Positions 36,356 to 43,811 of a DNA stretch of 64,000 nt are shown one piece after another (the stretch's first letter is position 1; each line of letters starts with the position of its first letter). Location of the stretch: NCBI RefSeq assembly GCF_017744955.1, contig NZ_JAGIAG010000001.1, forward strand, positions 310,001-374,000, given 5' to 3'. A program made the translations under genes and the position numbers. The notes under the pieces were generated by a model, which had not been told where the DNA came from, made no database searches, and was given only the letters and a program-made list of their open reading frames with translations. This stretch comes from Dokdonella sp. GTDB taxonomy: Bacteria; Pseudomonadota; Gammaproteobacteria; Xanthomonadales; Rhodanobacteraceae.

Positions 36356-37270
36356 ATGTTCGTCACCGACCCGCGCGACTTCCTCGCCGCGTTCTCGCGC
36401 GAGCGCCTTCCCGTGCGTCACGCGGCGAGCGCACGCGCGGCGTTCCTGGTCGCGCCGGCGAGCGACGCGCTGGCCGCCGAATCCGCGCGCGACAACCGCT
36501 ACATGGCCGCGGCGACGGCGCTCGATCTCGACCGCGCCGCGAGCCAGCACGGCGAACTCGCCCGGCGCCTCGGCGACGACGTGCCGGTGCTGACCTTTCC
36601 CGGCGATCCCGCCTGCCCGGACGGGCTGTTTCCGAACAACGTGTTCGCGACCGCGCACGGCCGGCTGATCGTCGGCCGCATGCGCCACGCCGTGCGCCGG
36701 CGCGAGGCCGGACGCGGCGACGTGCGCGCGTTCTTCCGCGACGTGCTCGGCTACCGCACGATCGACCTCTCGCAGCGGCAGGACTTGGTCGCCGAGCTGA
36801 CCGGCGCGCTGGTGATCGATCGCGCGCGCGGCATCGGCTATTGCGGCCTGTCGGAACGCTGCGACCTCGCCGGCGCGCGCGCGATGCACGAAGCCTTCGG
36901 GCTCGCGCTGACGTTCTGCTTCGAACTGGCCGCCGGCGAATATCACACCAACGTGGTGTTCGCCCTGCTCGCCGGCCGCCTGCCGCTGCTCGCGGCGGAC
37001 GGGTTCCGCGACGCCGCGGTGCCGGCCGCGATCGCGCAGGTCTACGGCGACGCGGTCTGGCTCGACGCCGCGCAGAAGCACGCCTTCGCCGGCAACGCGA
37101 TCGCCCTCGCGCCGCGGCGGGCGTGGATGAGCGCCTGCGCAGCCGCGTCGTTGCAACCGGCGCAGCTCGCCGCGATCGAGCGGCACGGCTTCGCGCTCGG
37201 CGAGGCGCCGCTCGATGAAATCGAGAAAGCCGGCGGCAGCCTGCGCTGCTGCGTCGCCGAGATTTTCTAG
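36356..37270 (+). CDS. Arginine deiminase/amidinotransferase-superfamily hydrolase (CtlX-like)
   Basis: The 304-residue protein has the pentein-fold features: FPGDPACPDGLFPNNVF near residue 85 (substrate Asp/Asn), the catalytic His in AGEYHTNVVFAL (about 200), and the nucleophilic Cys near the C-terminus in GGSLRCCVAEIF (about 299-300). The double Cys leaves the exact nucleophile open. It resembles the CtlX/DDAH-like group acting on guanidino or citrulline compounds. No arginine-catabolism genes flank it. The ATG at 36356 follows tag by 14 bases. Confidence 0.85.
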   Translation: MFVTDPRDFLAAFSRERLPVRHAASARAAFLVAPASDALAAESARDNRYMAAATALDLDRAASQHGELARRLGDDVPVLTFPGDPACPDGLFPNNVFATAHGRLIVGRMRHAVRRREAGRGDVRAFFRDVLGYRTIDLSQRQDLVAELTGALVIDRARGIGYCGLSERCDLAGARAMHEAFGLALTFCFELAAGEYHTNVVFALLAGRLPLLAADGFRDAAVPAAIAQVYGDAVWLDAAQKHAFAGNAIALAPRRAWMSACAAASLQPAQLAAIERHGFALGEAPLDEIEKAGGSLRCCVAEIF

Positions 37271-37309
37271 TATCCGGCAGCGATACCCCGACGCGCCGAC
37301 TCTCCCTGC

Positions 37310-37380
37310 GTCGTTCCCGCGAACGCGGGAATCCGGATGACCGCAAGCCGGTGAATCCCCGCTTTCGCGCGGATGCCGTC
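37310..37380. repeat. REP/BIME-type palindrome in a convergent gap
   Basis: Two opposed REP units lie in the gap between two convergent genes: GTCGTTCCCGCGAACGCGGG... and its inverted partner ...CCCCGCTTTCGCGCGGATGCCGTC. The sequence is of the same family as the element at 14588-14651. REPs typically occupy such intergenic sites. Confidence 0.75.
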
Positions 37381-37408
37381 GACTCGAATCGAGCGTGGCG
37401 ACGGAACG

Positions 37409-38845
37409 CTAGCGCCGCGCTTCGCCGCGATCGCGCACCAGGCCGGCGACGAGCCCGACCAGCGCGAACGCGAGCGCCGCACCGACGACCAGATGGCCTT
37501 GCTTGGCGACGTCAGCGAGGCCGTCGCCGAGCACCGTGATCGCCAGGGTCGCCAGCATCGTCGCGACCGTGAGCGTGGCGTAGTCGAGCGCGCGCGATCC
37601 GCGCCGCAACCCCGGCCGCCACAGCAGCACGAGCAGGGCCAGCGGCGGGATCGCCAGCAGCACCAGCTGCAGCGACGGAACGGCGTGCAACACGCGCCCC
37701 ACGCTCGGCTGTCCGTCCGACATCCGCGCGAAGTCGCCGCCCTCGACCTGGCCGAGGTTCTTCGCGATCCACGGATCGAGGCCGAGCACGCCCTGCACGG
37801 CCAGGCGCAGGGCGAGGTGCGGATGTCTGGCCAGGGTCTTCAGCTCGTCGCCGCGCGAGAATTCCGACAGGCCGTGGCACACGTTCTCCGGCAGGTCCGG
37901 AAACTCCCAGGCGTGATGCGCGTTGTAGATCGCGCAGGCCGGGTCGATGCCGAGTTCGGTCAGCAGCGCGGCGCGATCGTCGGCGACCGGCAGCAGCGCC
38001 GTGAACACCACGTCGGCGCGGTTGTACTGGTCGATCGCCGCCATCATCGCCCCGTCGCGCTGCAGCTGCGCGAACTGCAGGCCGAAGCCGGCGACGGCGC
38101 CGAGCGCGAGCGCGACGCCGCGCCAGGCGAAGCGTCCCAGGCGCAGGCGATCGAGCGCGAGCACCAGCACCGCCAAGGCCGTCGGCAGCAGCAGGTGCTG
38201 GATCTTGCTCGTCGCGAGCAGGAAGGCGGCCAGCGCGAGCAGGACGAAGCGACGCCGGTCGTACGGCGCGTCGCGCCACAGCAACGTCAGCGCGAACACA
38301 GCGTAGACGGCGAGCAGGGCCGTCCACTCCGCGTAGAACGTGTTCAGGTACAGCGTGTTGCCCGGATCGGCGAACAGCAGCGGCAGCAGCGCCGCGTTCG
38401 CCAGCGCCGCGCGCACATCGCCGCGGCGCAGCCAGGCCAGCGACAGCGCGATCGACATCGCCAGCAGCGCGAGCCAGCGCAGCGCGCCGACCCAGCGCAC
38501 GTCGTGCGTCGCGTTGCCGCCGGCCCATTCGCCGAGCTTCCAGATCGCGGCGGTCGCGCCGGTGAAGACGAGTTCGCTCGACCAGTAGCACATCGGATCG
38601 CCGGTGGCGATGAAGCGGTAGTCCGAGTACGGCGCCTGCGGACTGTTCTGCTGCGGCGGGATCGCGTCCGGCCGGTCCGGATAGAAATGGAAGCAGTTGG
38701 TGTAGCGCGTCTGGTCGTAGCTGTTGGCGTACGCGTACAGCGGATCGTGCGCCCACAGCGCGAACGCGCGCAGCGTGCCGACGAGCCAGAGCAGGACCAG
38801 CAGGGCGAGGATGAATCGTCGCGTGACCGTCGCCGTGGCGTTCAT
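37409..38845 (-). CDS. Polytopic membrane protein, possible GT-C-like, copy 2 of a coupled pair
   Basis: The 478-residue protein has about ten to twelve hydrophobic segments. After TM1 comes an extracytoplasmic loop with NSYDQTRYTNC; later DPGNTLYLNTFYAEWTALL and ATSKIQHLLLP occur in membrane-adjacent positions. An acidic residue in the first loop plus a polytopic core is the general layout of GT-C glycosyltransferases, but I cannot confirm that family. It starts by ATGA overlap with the preceding paralogue (38842-38845) and is followed by a REP. Confidence 0.75.
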   Translation of the reverse strand: MNATATVTRRFILALLVLLWLVGTLRAFALWAHDPLYAYANSYDQTRYTNCFHFYPDRPDAIPPQQNSPQAPYSDYRFIATGDPMCYWSSELVFTGATAAIWKLGEWAGGNATHDVRWVGALRWLALLAMSIALSLAWLRRGDVRAALANAALLPLLFADPGNTLYLNTFYAEWTALLAVYAVFALTLLWRDAPYDRRRFVLLALAAFLLATSKIQHLLLPTALAVLVLALDRLRLGRFAWRGVALALGAVAGFGLQFAQLQRDGAMMAAIDQYNRADVVFTALLPVADDRAALLTELGIDPACAIYNAHHAWEFPDLPENVCHGLSEFSRGDELKTLARHPHLALRLAVQGVLGLDPWIAKNLGQVEGGDFARMSDGQPSVGRVLHAVPSLQLVLLAIPPLALLVLLWRPGLRRGSRALDYATLTVATMLATLAITVLGDGLADVAKQGHLVVGAALAFALVGLVAGLVRDRGEARR

Positions 38846-40254
38846 GCGGACAGTCTCCGACGCGGCGGCGCATTCGCCAACCCGGCCAGCGGGATGCACA
38901 GGCCGGTCAGCGCGCAGGTGATCGCCAGGTGCGCGTGCTTGCCGAAGTCGACGTCGCCGTCGCCGAACAGGGCGACGACGACGGTGGCGGACGCGCTGAC
39001 GGCGCACAGCAGCGCGAAGGCGCGCGCCTCGGCTGCGAGCGGCAGCAGCCAGCACGCGGCGACGACCAGCCAGGGCACCAGCAGCAGCAGCCAGGCGATC
39101 GCGACGGAACCGCCGAACAGCTGATTCACGCTCGGCGAATACCACGGCAAGGAACCGTGGTCGACGCCTTCGACGACGCCGAGATACGGCGGCTGCCACG
39201 GCAGCAAGGAATGGGGAACGTGCAGCAGCGCGCGCGCCAGTGCCGGCGGGTCCGCGACGAGGTGCTTCCACAGCGTGCCCTGGCTCCACTGCGGGAGGCC
39301 GGGACACACCGACTCGATCGGACGGGGCAGCACGTACACGTTCTTGCCCGCGTACGACGCGCATTCCGCGCCGATGCCGAGCCGCTGCTCGAGCGCGGGC
39401 GCGTCGCTGCTCTCCTTCAGCAGCAGGGAAAGGAGGAAGTTGCCGCGATTGGTGATCGACATGCCTTCCGCCGGCGACGCGGCGCGCCAGCCGTTGGCGA
39501 TCTGCACCGCGCCGCCGATCAGCCCGCCGACGGCAAGCGCCAGCGCGATCCGGCGTCCGCCGCCGCGCATCGCGAACAGCACGGCGACCGCCATCGCCGC
39601 CGGAAGCAGGATGTGTTGCAGCTTGCTCGCGGCGAGGATCGCCGCGCCGAAGGCGATCGCGGCCACGGCGCCCCGCGTCGGTCGCACGAGTGCCGCGACC
39701 ACGCCGACGGCGGCGAGATACCAGCCGAACACCGCCGAGGGTTCCGCGTAGAAGGTCGCCCAGTACAGCGTGTTGCCCGGATCGAAGCCGACCAGCCCCA
39801 GCCAGAGCAGGTGCGCCGCGGCGAGGCCGAAGCGCCGCTCGCGCAGGAAGAACGCCGTCGCCCAGGCCGCGACCGCGAGCCAGGCCAGCAGGCGCAGCTC
39901 CGCCAGGCGTCGCACCGAATGGATCGGCCGGCCGCCGAAGGCTTCGCCGATGCGCCAGCCGAGCGCGACGGGCGCCGTGAACAACAGGTCCGAGGTCCAC
40001 AGGCAATTGCCCGGCGGAATCGGCTGGAAGGCGAAGCGCAGCTGCGGCGCTGCGGCACTGCCGACGCCGGGGTCGACGCCGGGCCGCCACGGCGCCAGAT
40101 CCAGGCAGGCGGTGTAGCGGATCTGGTCGTAGTTGTTGCCGAGCGCCAGCAACGGCTCGTGGCGAACGAGCAGCAGCGCCCGTCCCACCGCGAGGACGGC
40201 GAGGGCGAGCAACAGCAGGCGAGCCCAGGCGGGCAGGCGCGAAAGTACGGGCAT
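38842..40254 (-). CDS. Polytopic membrane protein, possible GT-C-like, copy 1 of a coupled pair
   Basis: This 470-residue protein is a diverged paralogue of the next gene. It shares the first-loop NNYDQIRYTAC, the DPGNTLYWATFYAEPSAVF segment and AASKLQHILLP, and has about ten to twelve hydrophobic helices. The ATG at 40254 precedes MPVLSRLPAWARLLLLAL. The stop overlaps the start of the paralogue by four bases, so the two are cotranslated. Function is unknown; a lipid-linked sugar transferase or flippase role is only a possibility. Confidence 0.75.
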   Translation of the reverse strand: MPVLSRLPAWARLLLLALAVLAVGRALLLVRHEPLLALGNNYDQIRYTACLDLAPWRPGVDPGVGSAAAPQLRFAFQPIPPGNCLWTSDLLFTAPVALGWRIGEAFGGRPIHSVRRLAELRLLAWLAVAAWATAFFLRERRFGLAAAHLLWLGLVGFDPGNTLYWATFYAEPSAVFGWYLAAVGVVAALVRPTRGAVAAIAFGAAILAASKLQHILLPAAMAVAVLFAMRGGGRRIALALAVGGLIGGAVQIANGWRAASPAEGMSITNRGNFLLSLLLKESSDAPALEQRLGIGAECASYAGKNVYVLPRPIESVCPGLPQWSQGTLWKHLVADPPALARALLHVPHSLLPWQPPYLGVVEGVDHGSLPWYSPSVNQLFGGSVAIAWLLLLVPWLVVAACWLLPLAAEARAFALLCAVSASATVVVALFGDGDVDFGKHAHLAITCALTGLCIPLAGLANAPPRRRLSA

Positions 40255-40514
40255 CGGACGGGCCGGTCGGCGAACGGCCGAGTGTAGGCGGCGGACTGCG
40301 TCAGTCTCAATCTCGGCCGCGATGCCGGCGACAGTCGATCGCCAGGCGCTGGCCGAGGCTGCGCGCGCCGCGATCGTCGACACGCTGCGCCGTCGAGGCG
40401 GAACGCGGCTGACGCCGATCGCCGGATGCGGCCGGCGGCGCGATAGCGATTCGCGCCCTTTCGCGTAAGGTGGATGGAGAGCCGGAGATTTCGTTCCTGC
40501 CGCAGGAGACCTGC

Positions 40515-41438
40515 ATGCGCATGCCCCGATCGTTCCGCCGCACCGTCGCGCTGCTGCTCGCGCTGTCGGCCGGCATCGCCGGTGCCGACGGCGGCGAGCG
40601 GACGAACGGCGCCGCCGTGCTCGCGACCTACGCGTATCCGAAGTACGACCGCGCCGCGGCGCTGCAACCGCTCGCCGACGTGCTCGCGGCGCGGCTGAAG
40701 ACTCCGGTGACGGTGCGCCTGTTCGACTCGCCGCGCGCGCTGGTCGAGGCGGTGCGCTCCGGCGCCGCCGATCTCGCGGTGACCAACACCTTCGCCGGCC
40801 TCGCCCTGCTCGATGCGGCGCAGGCGCAGCCGCTCGCCGTGTTCGAGGTGCCGCGCGCCACCGCCGAACGCTATCGCGGCGTGCTGCTGGCGCGTGTCGG
40901 GGCCGGCCCGGACGACGACGGCGCGCTCGCCCGCACAGCCGCGCAATGGCGCATCGCGCAGGCCGTGCGCGGCTCGACCTCGGGCGGACTGGTGCAGGAC
41001 CTGCACCTCGCCGCGCTCGGCCGCCGCGCGGACTACGCCGCGCTGAACTACGCCGGCACCCACGAAGGCGCGCTTGCCGCGCTGCGCGCGGGCGAGGCCG
41101 ACGTCGCGGCGCTGGCCGAGACGCCGTGGCGCGACGCGCTCGCGCGCGAACCGGCGCTGGCCTCGCAGGTGCGCGAGCTGTGGCGCTCGCCGCCGATTCC
41201 GCCGGGACCGCTGGTCTGCCGCGACGGCGGCCGCCTCTCCTGTCCGGCGGCCCGCGCACTGCTGCTCGAACTCCACCGCGAGGCGCCGGCGGCGCTCGCG
41301 GCGCTCGCCGGCGCCTGGTCGGAAGCCGCCGGCGCGACGCGCCTGGTGGCGGTCGATCGCGCCGGCTACCTCGATCTGGCCCAGGGATTCCGCTCCGCCG
41401 GCGAGCGGGAAGCCGCGCTGCGCCGCCTGCTGGACTGA
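40515..41438 (+). CDS. PhnD/SsuA-type periplasmic substrate-binding protein (orphan)
   Basis: The 307-residue product has a signal peptide (MRMPRSFRRTVALLLALSAG, cleavage near GADG). The binding-protein fold shows in LATYAYPKYDRAAALQPLAD, the ADLAVTNTFAGLALLDA hinge and the STSGGLVQDLHL segment used for phosphonate/phosphate-type ligands. The early AGGAG supports the ATG at 40515. No ABC permease or ATPase gene is adjacent, so the partner, if any, is elsewhere; some such proteins instead act as sensors. The 260 bases upstream show no clear gene. Confidence 0.8.
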   Translation: MRMPRSFRRTVALLLALSAGIAGADGGERTNGAAVLATYAYPKYDRAAALQPLADVLAARLKTPVTVRLFDSPRALVEAVRSGAADLAVTNTFAGLALLDAAQAQPLAVFEVPRATAERYRGVLLARVGAGPDDDGALARTAAQWRIAQAVRGSTSGGLVQDLHLAALGRRADYAALNYAGTHEGALAALRAGEADVAALAETPWRDALAREPALASQVRELWRSPPIPPGPLVCRDGGRLSCPAARALLLELHREAPAALAALAGAWSEAAGATRLVAVDRAGYLDLAQGFRSAGEREAALRRLLD

Positions 41439-41538
41439 GCGGCGGTCGGATCGACGGCGAACGCCTGCGTGGGATCCGGCTGAAACCATCGCGGCGATGA
41501 CCCACAATCGGCGGCCTGACGGCAAGCCGGATGTCCGC

Positions 41539-42987
41539 ATGACCCGATCGACACGACGCGAACTGGCGATGCTCCCGCTGGCCGCCTGCCTCGCGCTTGC
41601 GCTCGCCGGCGCGACCGCGACCGCCGCGGATCCCGCTCGGCGAAGCCTGGCGCGCAGCGTGGACAGCTGCGCCGACGACGGCCCCGGCAGCCTGCGCGCC
41701 GCCGTCGCCGCGGCCGCGAGCGGCGACACCATCGACCTGTCGACGCTGACCTGCGGCACCCTCACGCTGGCGACCGGCGCGATCGTGGTCGCGCAGGACG
41801 AGCTGACGATCGCCGGACCCGGCGCCGCGGCGTTGACGCTCGACGCCGCGCTGGCCGATCGCGTGTTCCGGCACACCGGCACCGGCACGCTGCATCTGCG
41901 CGGCCTCGGGCTCGCGCGCGGACGCACGGATTCGAGCGGCGGCTGCCTCGCCTCGACGGGCAACCTCGAACTCGACCGCGTCGACGTCGCCGACTGCGCC
42001 GCGCGCGACCTCGCCGACGGAGCCCTCGTGCGCGGCGGCGGCGTGCACGCGAACGGCGACGTCGTCCTGCGCGACAGCCGCGTGCATGAGTGCAGCGCGT
42101 ACTCCTCCAACAGCAGCGCACTCGGCGGCGGCATCTACGCGCGCGGCACGCTCGACCTGCAGCACAGCACGGTGTCCGGCAACGACGCGACCTCGATGGC
42201 GCCGACCGGTACGCTGATTCCCGGCGGAGCTGCCTACGCCGGCGCGTTCGGCGGTGGCGTCGCGAGCTACCGCGCGCTGACGCTCGTCGCCAGCACGATC
42301 GCCGCCAACGACGCGCTGGCGCCGAACAACCACGGCGGCGACCAGGCCAACGGCGGCGGCGTGTTCGTCGCCTACGGCTCGGCGACGGTCCGCGACTCGA
42401 CCATCGACCACAACCACGCCGACCACCTCGGCGGCGGCGCCGCGTTCATCCATTTCGGCAGTTCGCTGACGCGCATCGAGAACAGCACGATCTCCGGCAA
42501 CCACGCCGGCGGCGACGCGGCCGGCGTGTTCACGCAGCCGTCGCTGAACCTGACCGGCAGCACGATCGCGTTCAACCACACCGACGGCCCGCGCGCCGGC
42601 GGCGTGCTGGTCGGTTTCGACCACACCGGCCGGATCGACAGCTCGATCCTCGCCGGCAACACCGCGGGCTCCGGGCCGTCCGATCTGGGGCAGGACTCGC
42701 GCAGCATGCTCTGGGGCGCGCACAACCTGATCGGCGTCGGCGGCGATACGCTCACCGGCACGCTGCACGCCGATCCGCGGCTGGGGCCCTTGCAGGACAA
42801 CGGCGGCCCGACGCGGACCCATGCCTTGCACAGCGGCAGCCCCGCCATCGACGCCGGCAGCAATCCCGCCGCGCTCGTCTACGACCAGCGCGGCGAGCCG
42901 CACCCGCGCTTGCTGGGTGCGGCGGTCGACATCGGCGCGTTCGAGTTCGACGCCGCGGAGACGATCTTCTCCGACGGCTTCGACTGA
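41539..42987 (+). CDS. Exported right-handed beta-helix protein ending in IFSDGFD
   Basis: The 482-residue protein has a signal peptide (LPLAACLALALAGATATA, cleavage near TAADP). It has the GPGSLRAAVAAAASGDTIDL opening of choice-of-anchor-Q proteins, repeated AST/GNxA/GGG turns (ENSTISGNHAGGDAAGVF), and the closing GSPAIDAGSNPAALVYDQRG and DIGAFEFD. The last residues are DAAETIFSDGFD. It is the paralogue of the gene at 9596-11044. I prefer the ATG at 41539 to that at 41497 because the signal peptide starts there. It may form a surface-exposed adhesin or polysaccharide-binding fibre. Confidence 0.85.
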   Translation: MTRSTRRELAMLPLAACLALALAGATATAADPARRSLARSVDSCADDGPGSLRAAVAAAASGDTIDLSTLTCGTLTLATGAIVVAQDELTIAGPGAAALTLDAALADRVFRHTGTGTLHLRGLGLARGRTDSSGGCLASTGNLELDRVDVADCAARDLADGALVRGGGVHANGDVVLRDSRVHECSAYSSNSSALGGGIYARGTLDLQHSTVSGNDATSMAPTGTLIPGGAAYAGAFGGGVASYRALTLVASTIAANDALAPNNHGGDQANGGGVFVAYGSATVRDSTIDHNHADHLGGGAAFIHFGSSLTRIENSTISGNHAGGDAAGVFTQPSLNLTGSTIAFNHTDGPRAGGVLVGFDHTGRIDSSILAGNTAGSGPSDLGQDSRSMLWGAHNLIGVGGDTLTGTLHADPRLGPLQDNGGPTRTHALHSGSPAIDAGSNPAALVYDQRGEPHPRLLGAAVDIGAFEFDAAETIFSDGFD

Positions 42988-43033
42988 CGAGCCGCGGCGG
43001 CGATGCGGAGCGCGAACCGCGCCCGCGCGTCGG

Positions 43034-43771
43034 TCAGGGCGACGGCGCGTTGCGAAAGCACGGCGCGATCGGGCAGTAGTCCAGGTCGCGCTCGATCGCC
43101 ACGCGCTCGACGCAACCGACGCGCGACGACGCGGCGGACACCGGCATCGCTTTGAGCCCCACGCGCACGTCGCGACGCGAGTAGTAGACGTAGCCGGGCG
43201 GCAGGCCGGCTTTGGCCACGTCGGCCGGCGCCTTCGGAGCGAACTGCATCGCCTTCAGCGCATCCGCGTAAGCCTGCATCGTCGGCGCGCAGACCGCGCC
43301 CGGATCGGCGCCGCGCCCGGCGTTGGAGAGTTCGTAGGCGACGGACTTGTTCTCGAACGGATACGCGCGCTCCGGATCGTCCTCGTACACCAGCGCGTAG
43401 TGCCAGCCCGACTCGGGCAGGTGCATGGTGAAGCTGTGGAGGTGGGTGCCGGGGCTGGAACCCAGTTCCACGCCGAAGCGTTGTTCGATCCGCGACTGCG
43501 ACAAGTCGTCGATCCATTGCAGGCTGTCGGCGAGCGTCAGGAGACGCCGGCCCATCTCTTCCGGCGTCAATTCCGGATAGCCCTCGGCGCTGGGAACGTG
43601 CGGCCGCACGCTCGCATCCGCATCCGACTGCTCGCTGCCGTGGTTGTCGGCCGCCTGCGGCTCCGGCGCCGCGCCCGGCTCCGGCGACGATGTGCATCCG
43701 AGCAGCAGCAGCGCGACCGCGACCGCCATCGCCGCTGCCATCGCCGGGAACCTGCGGTATCCGCTTCGCAT
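43034..43771 (-). CDS. Lipoprotein of unknown function
   Basis: The 245-residue product has a lipoprotein signal (AVAVALLLLGC, Cys at about residue 26), a Glu/Asp/Pro linker and a globular part with five further Cys (CAPTM..., VGCVE, DYCPIAPC), suggesting disulfide bonds in an envelope protein. I do not recognise the family. The ATG at 43771 is used. It lies between the convergent beta-helix gene and uvrD, on the same strand as uvrD. Confidence 0.65.
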   Translation of the reverse strand: MRSGYRRFPAMAAAMAVAVALLLLGCTSSPEPGAAPEPQAADNHGSEQSDADASVRPHVPSAEGYPELTPEEMGRRLLTLADSLQWIDDLSQSRIEQRFGVELGSSPGTHLHSFTMHLPESGWHYALVYEDDPERAYPFENKSVAYELSNAGRGADPGAVCAPTMQAYADALKAMQFAPKAPADVAKAGLPPGYVYYSRRDVRVGLKAMPVSAASSRVGCVERVAIERDLDYCPIAPCFRNAPSP

Positions 43772-43811
43772 CGTCTTCTCCGATCGAGCGCGTTCCGCGA
43801 CGGCCGCGGAC

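Noticed and set aside
40322..40468. 48-codon plus-strand frame (MPATVDRQALAEAARAAIVD...)
   Set aside because: It lacks a ribosome-binding site and family match, and lies in the leader of the PhnD-like gene; insufficient support.
38842..42903. Very long minus-strand open frame running on beyond the membrane protein at 40254
   Set aside because: Beyond 40254 it is the antisense of two well-supported plus-strand genes; long shadow frames are expected in such GC-rich DNA.
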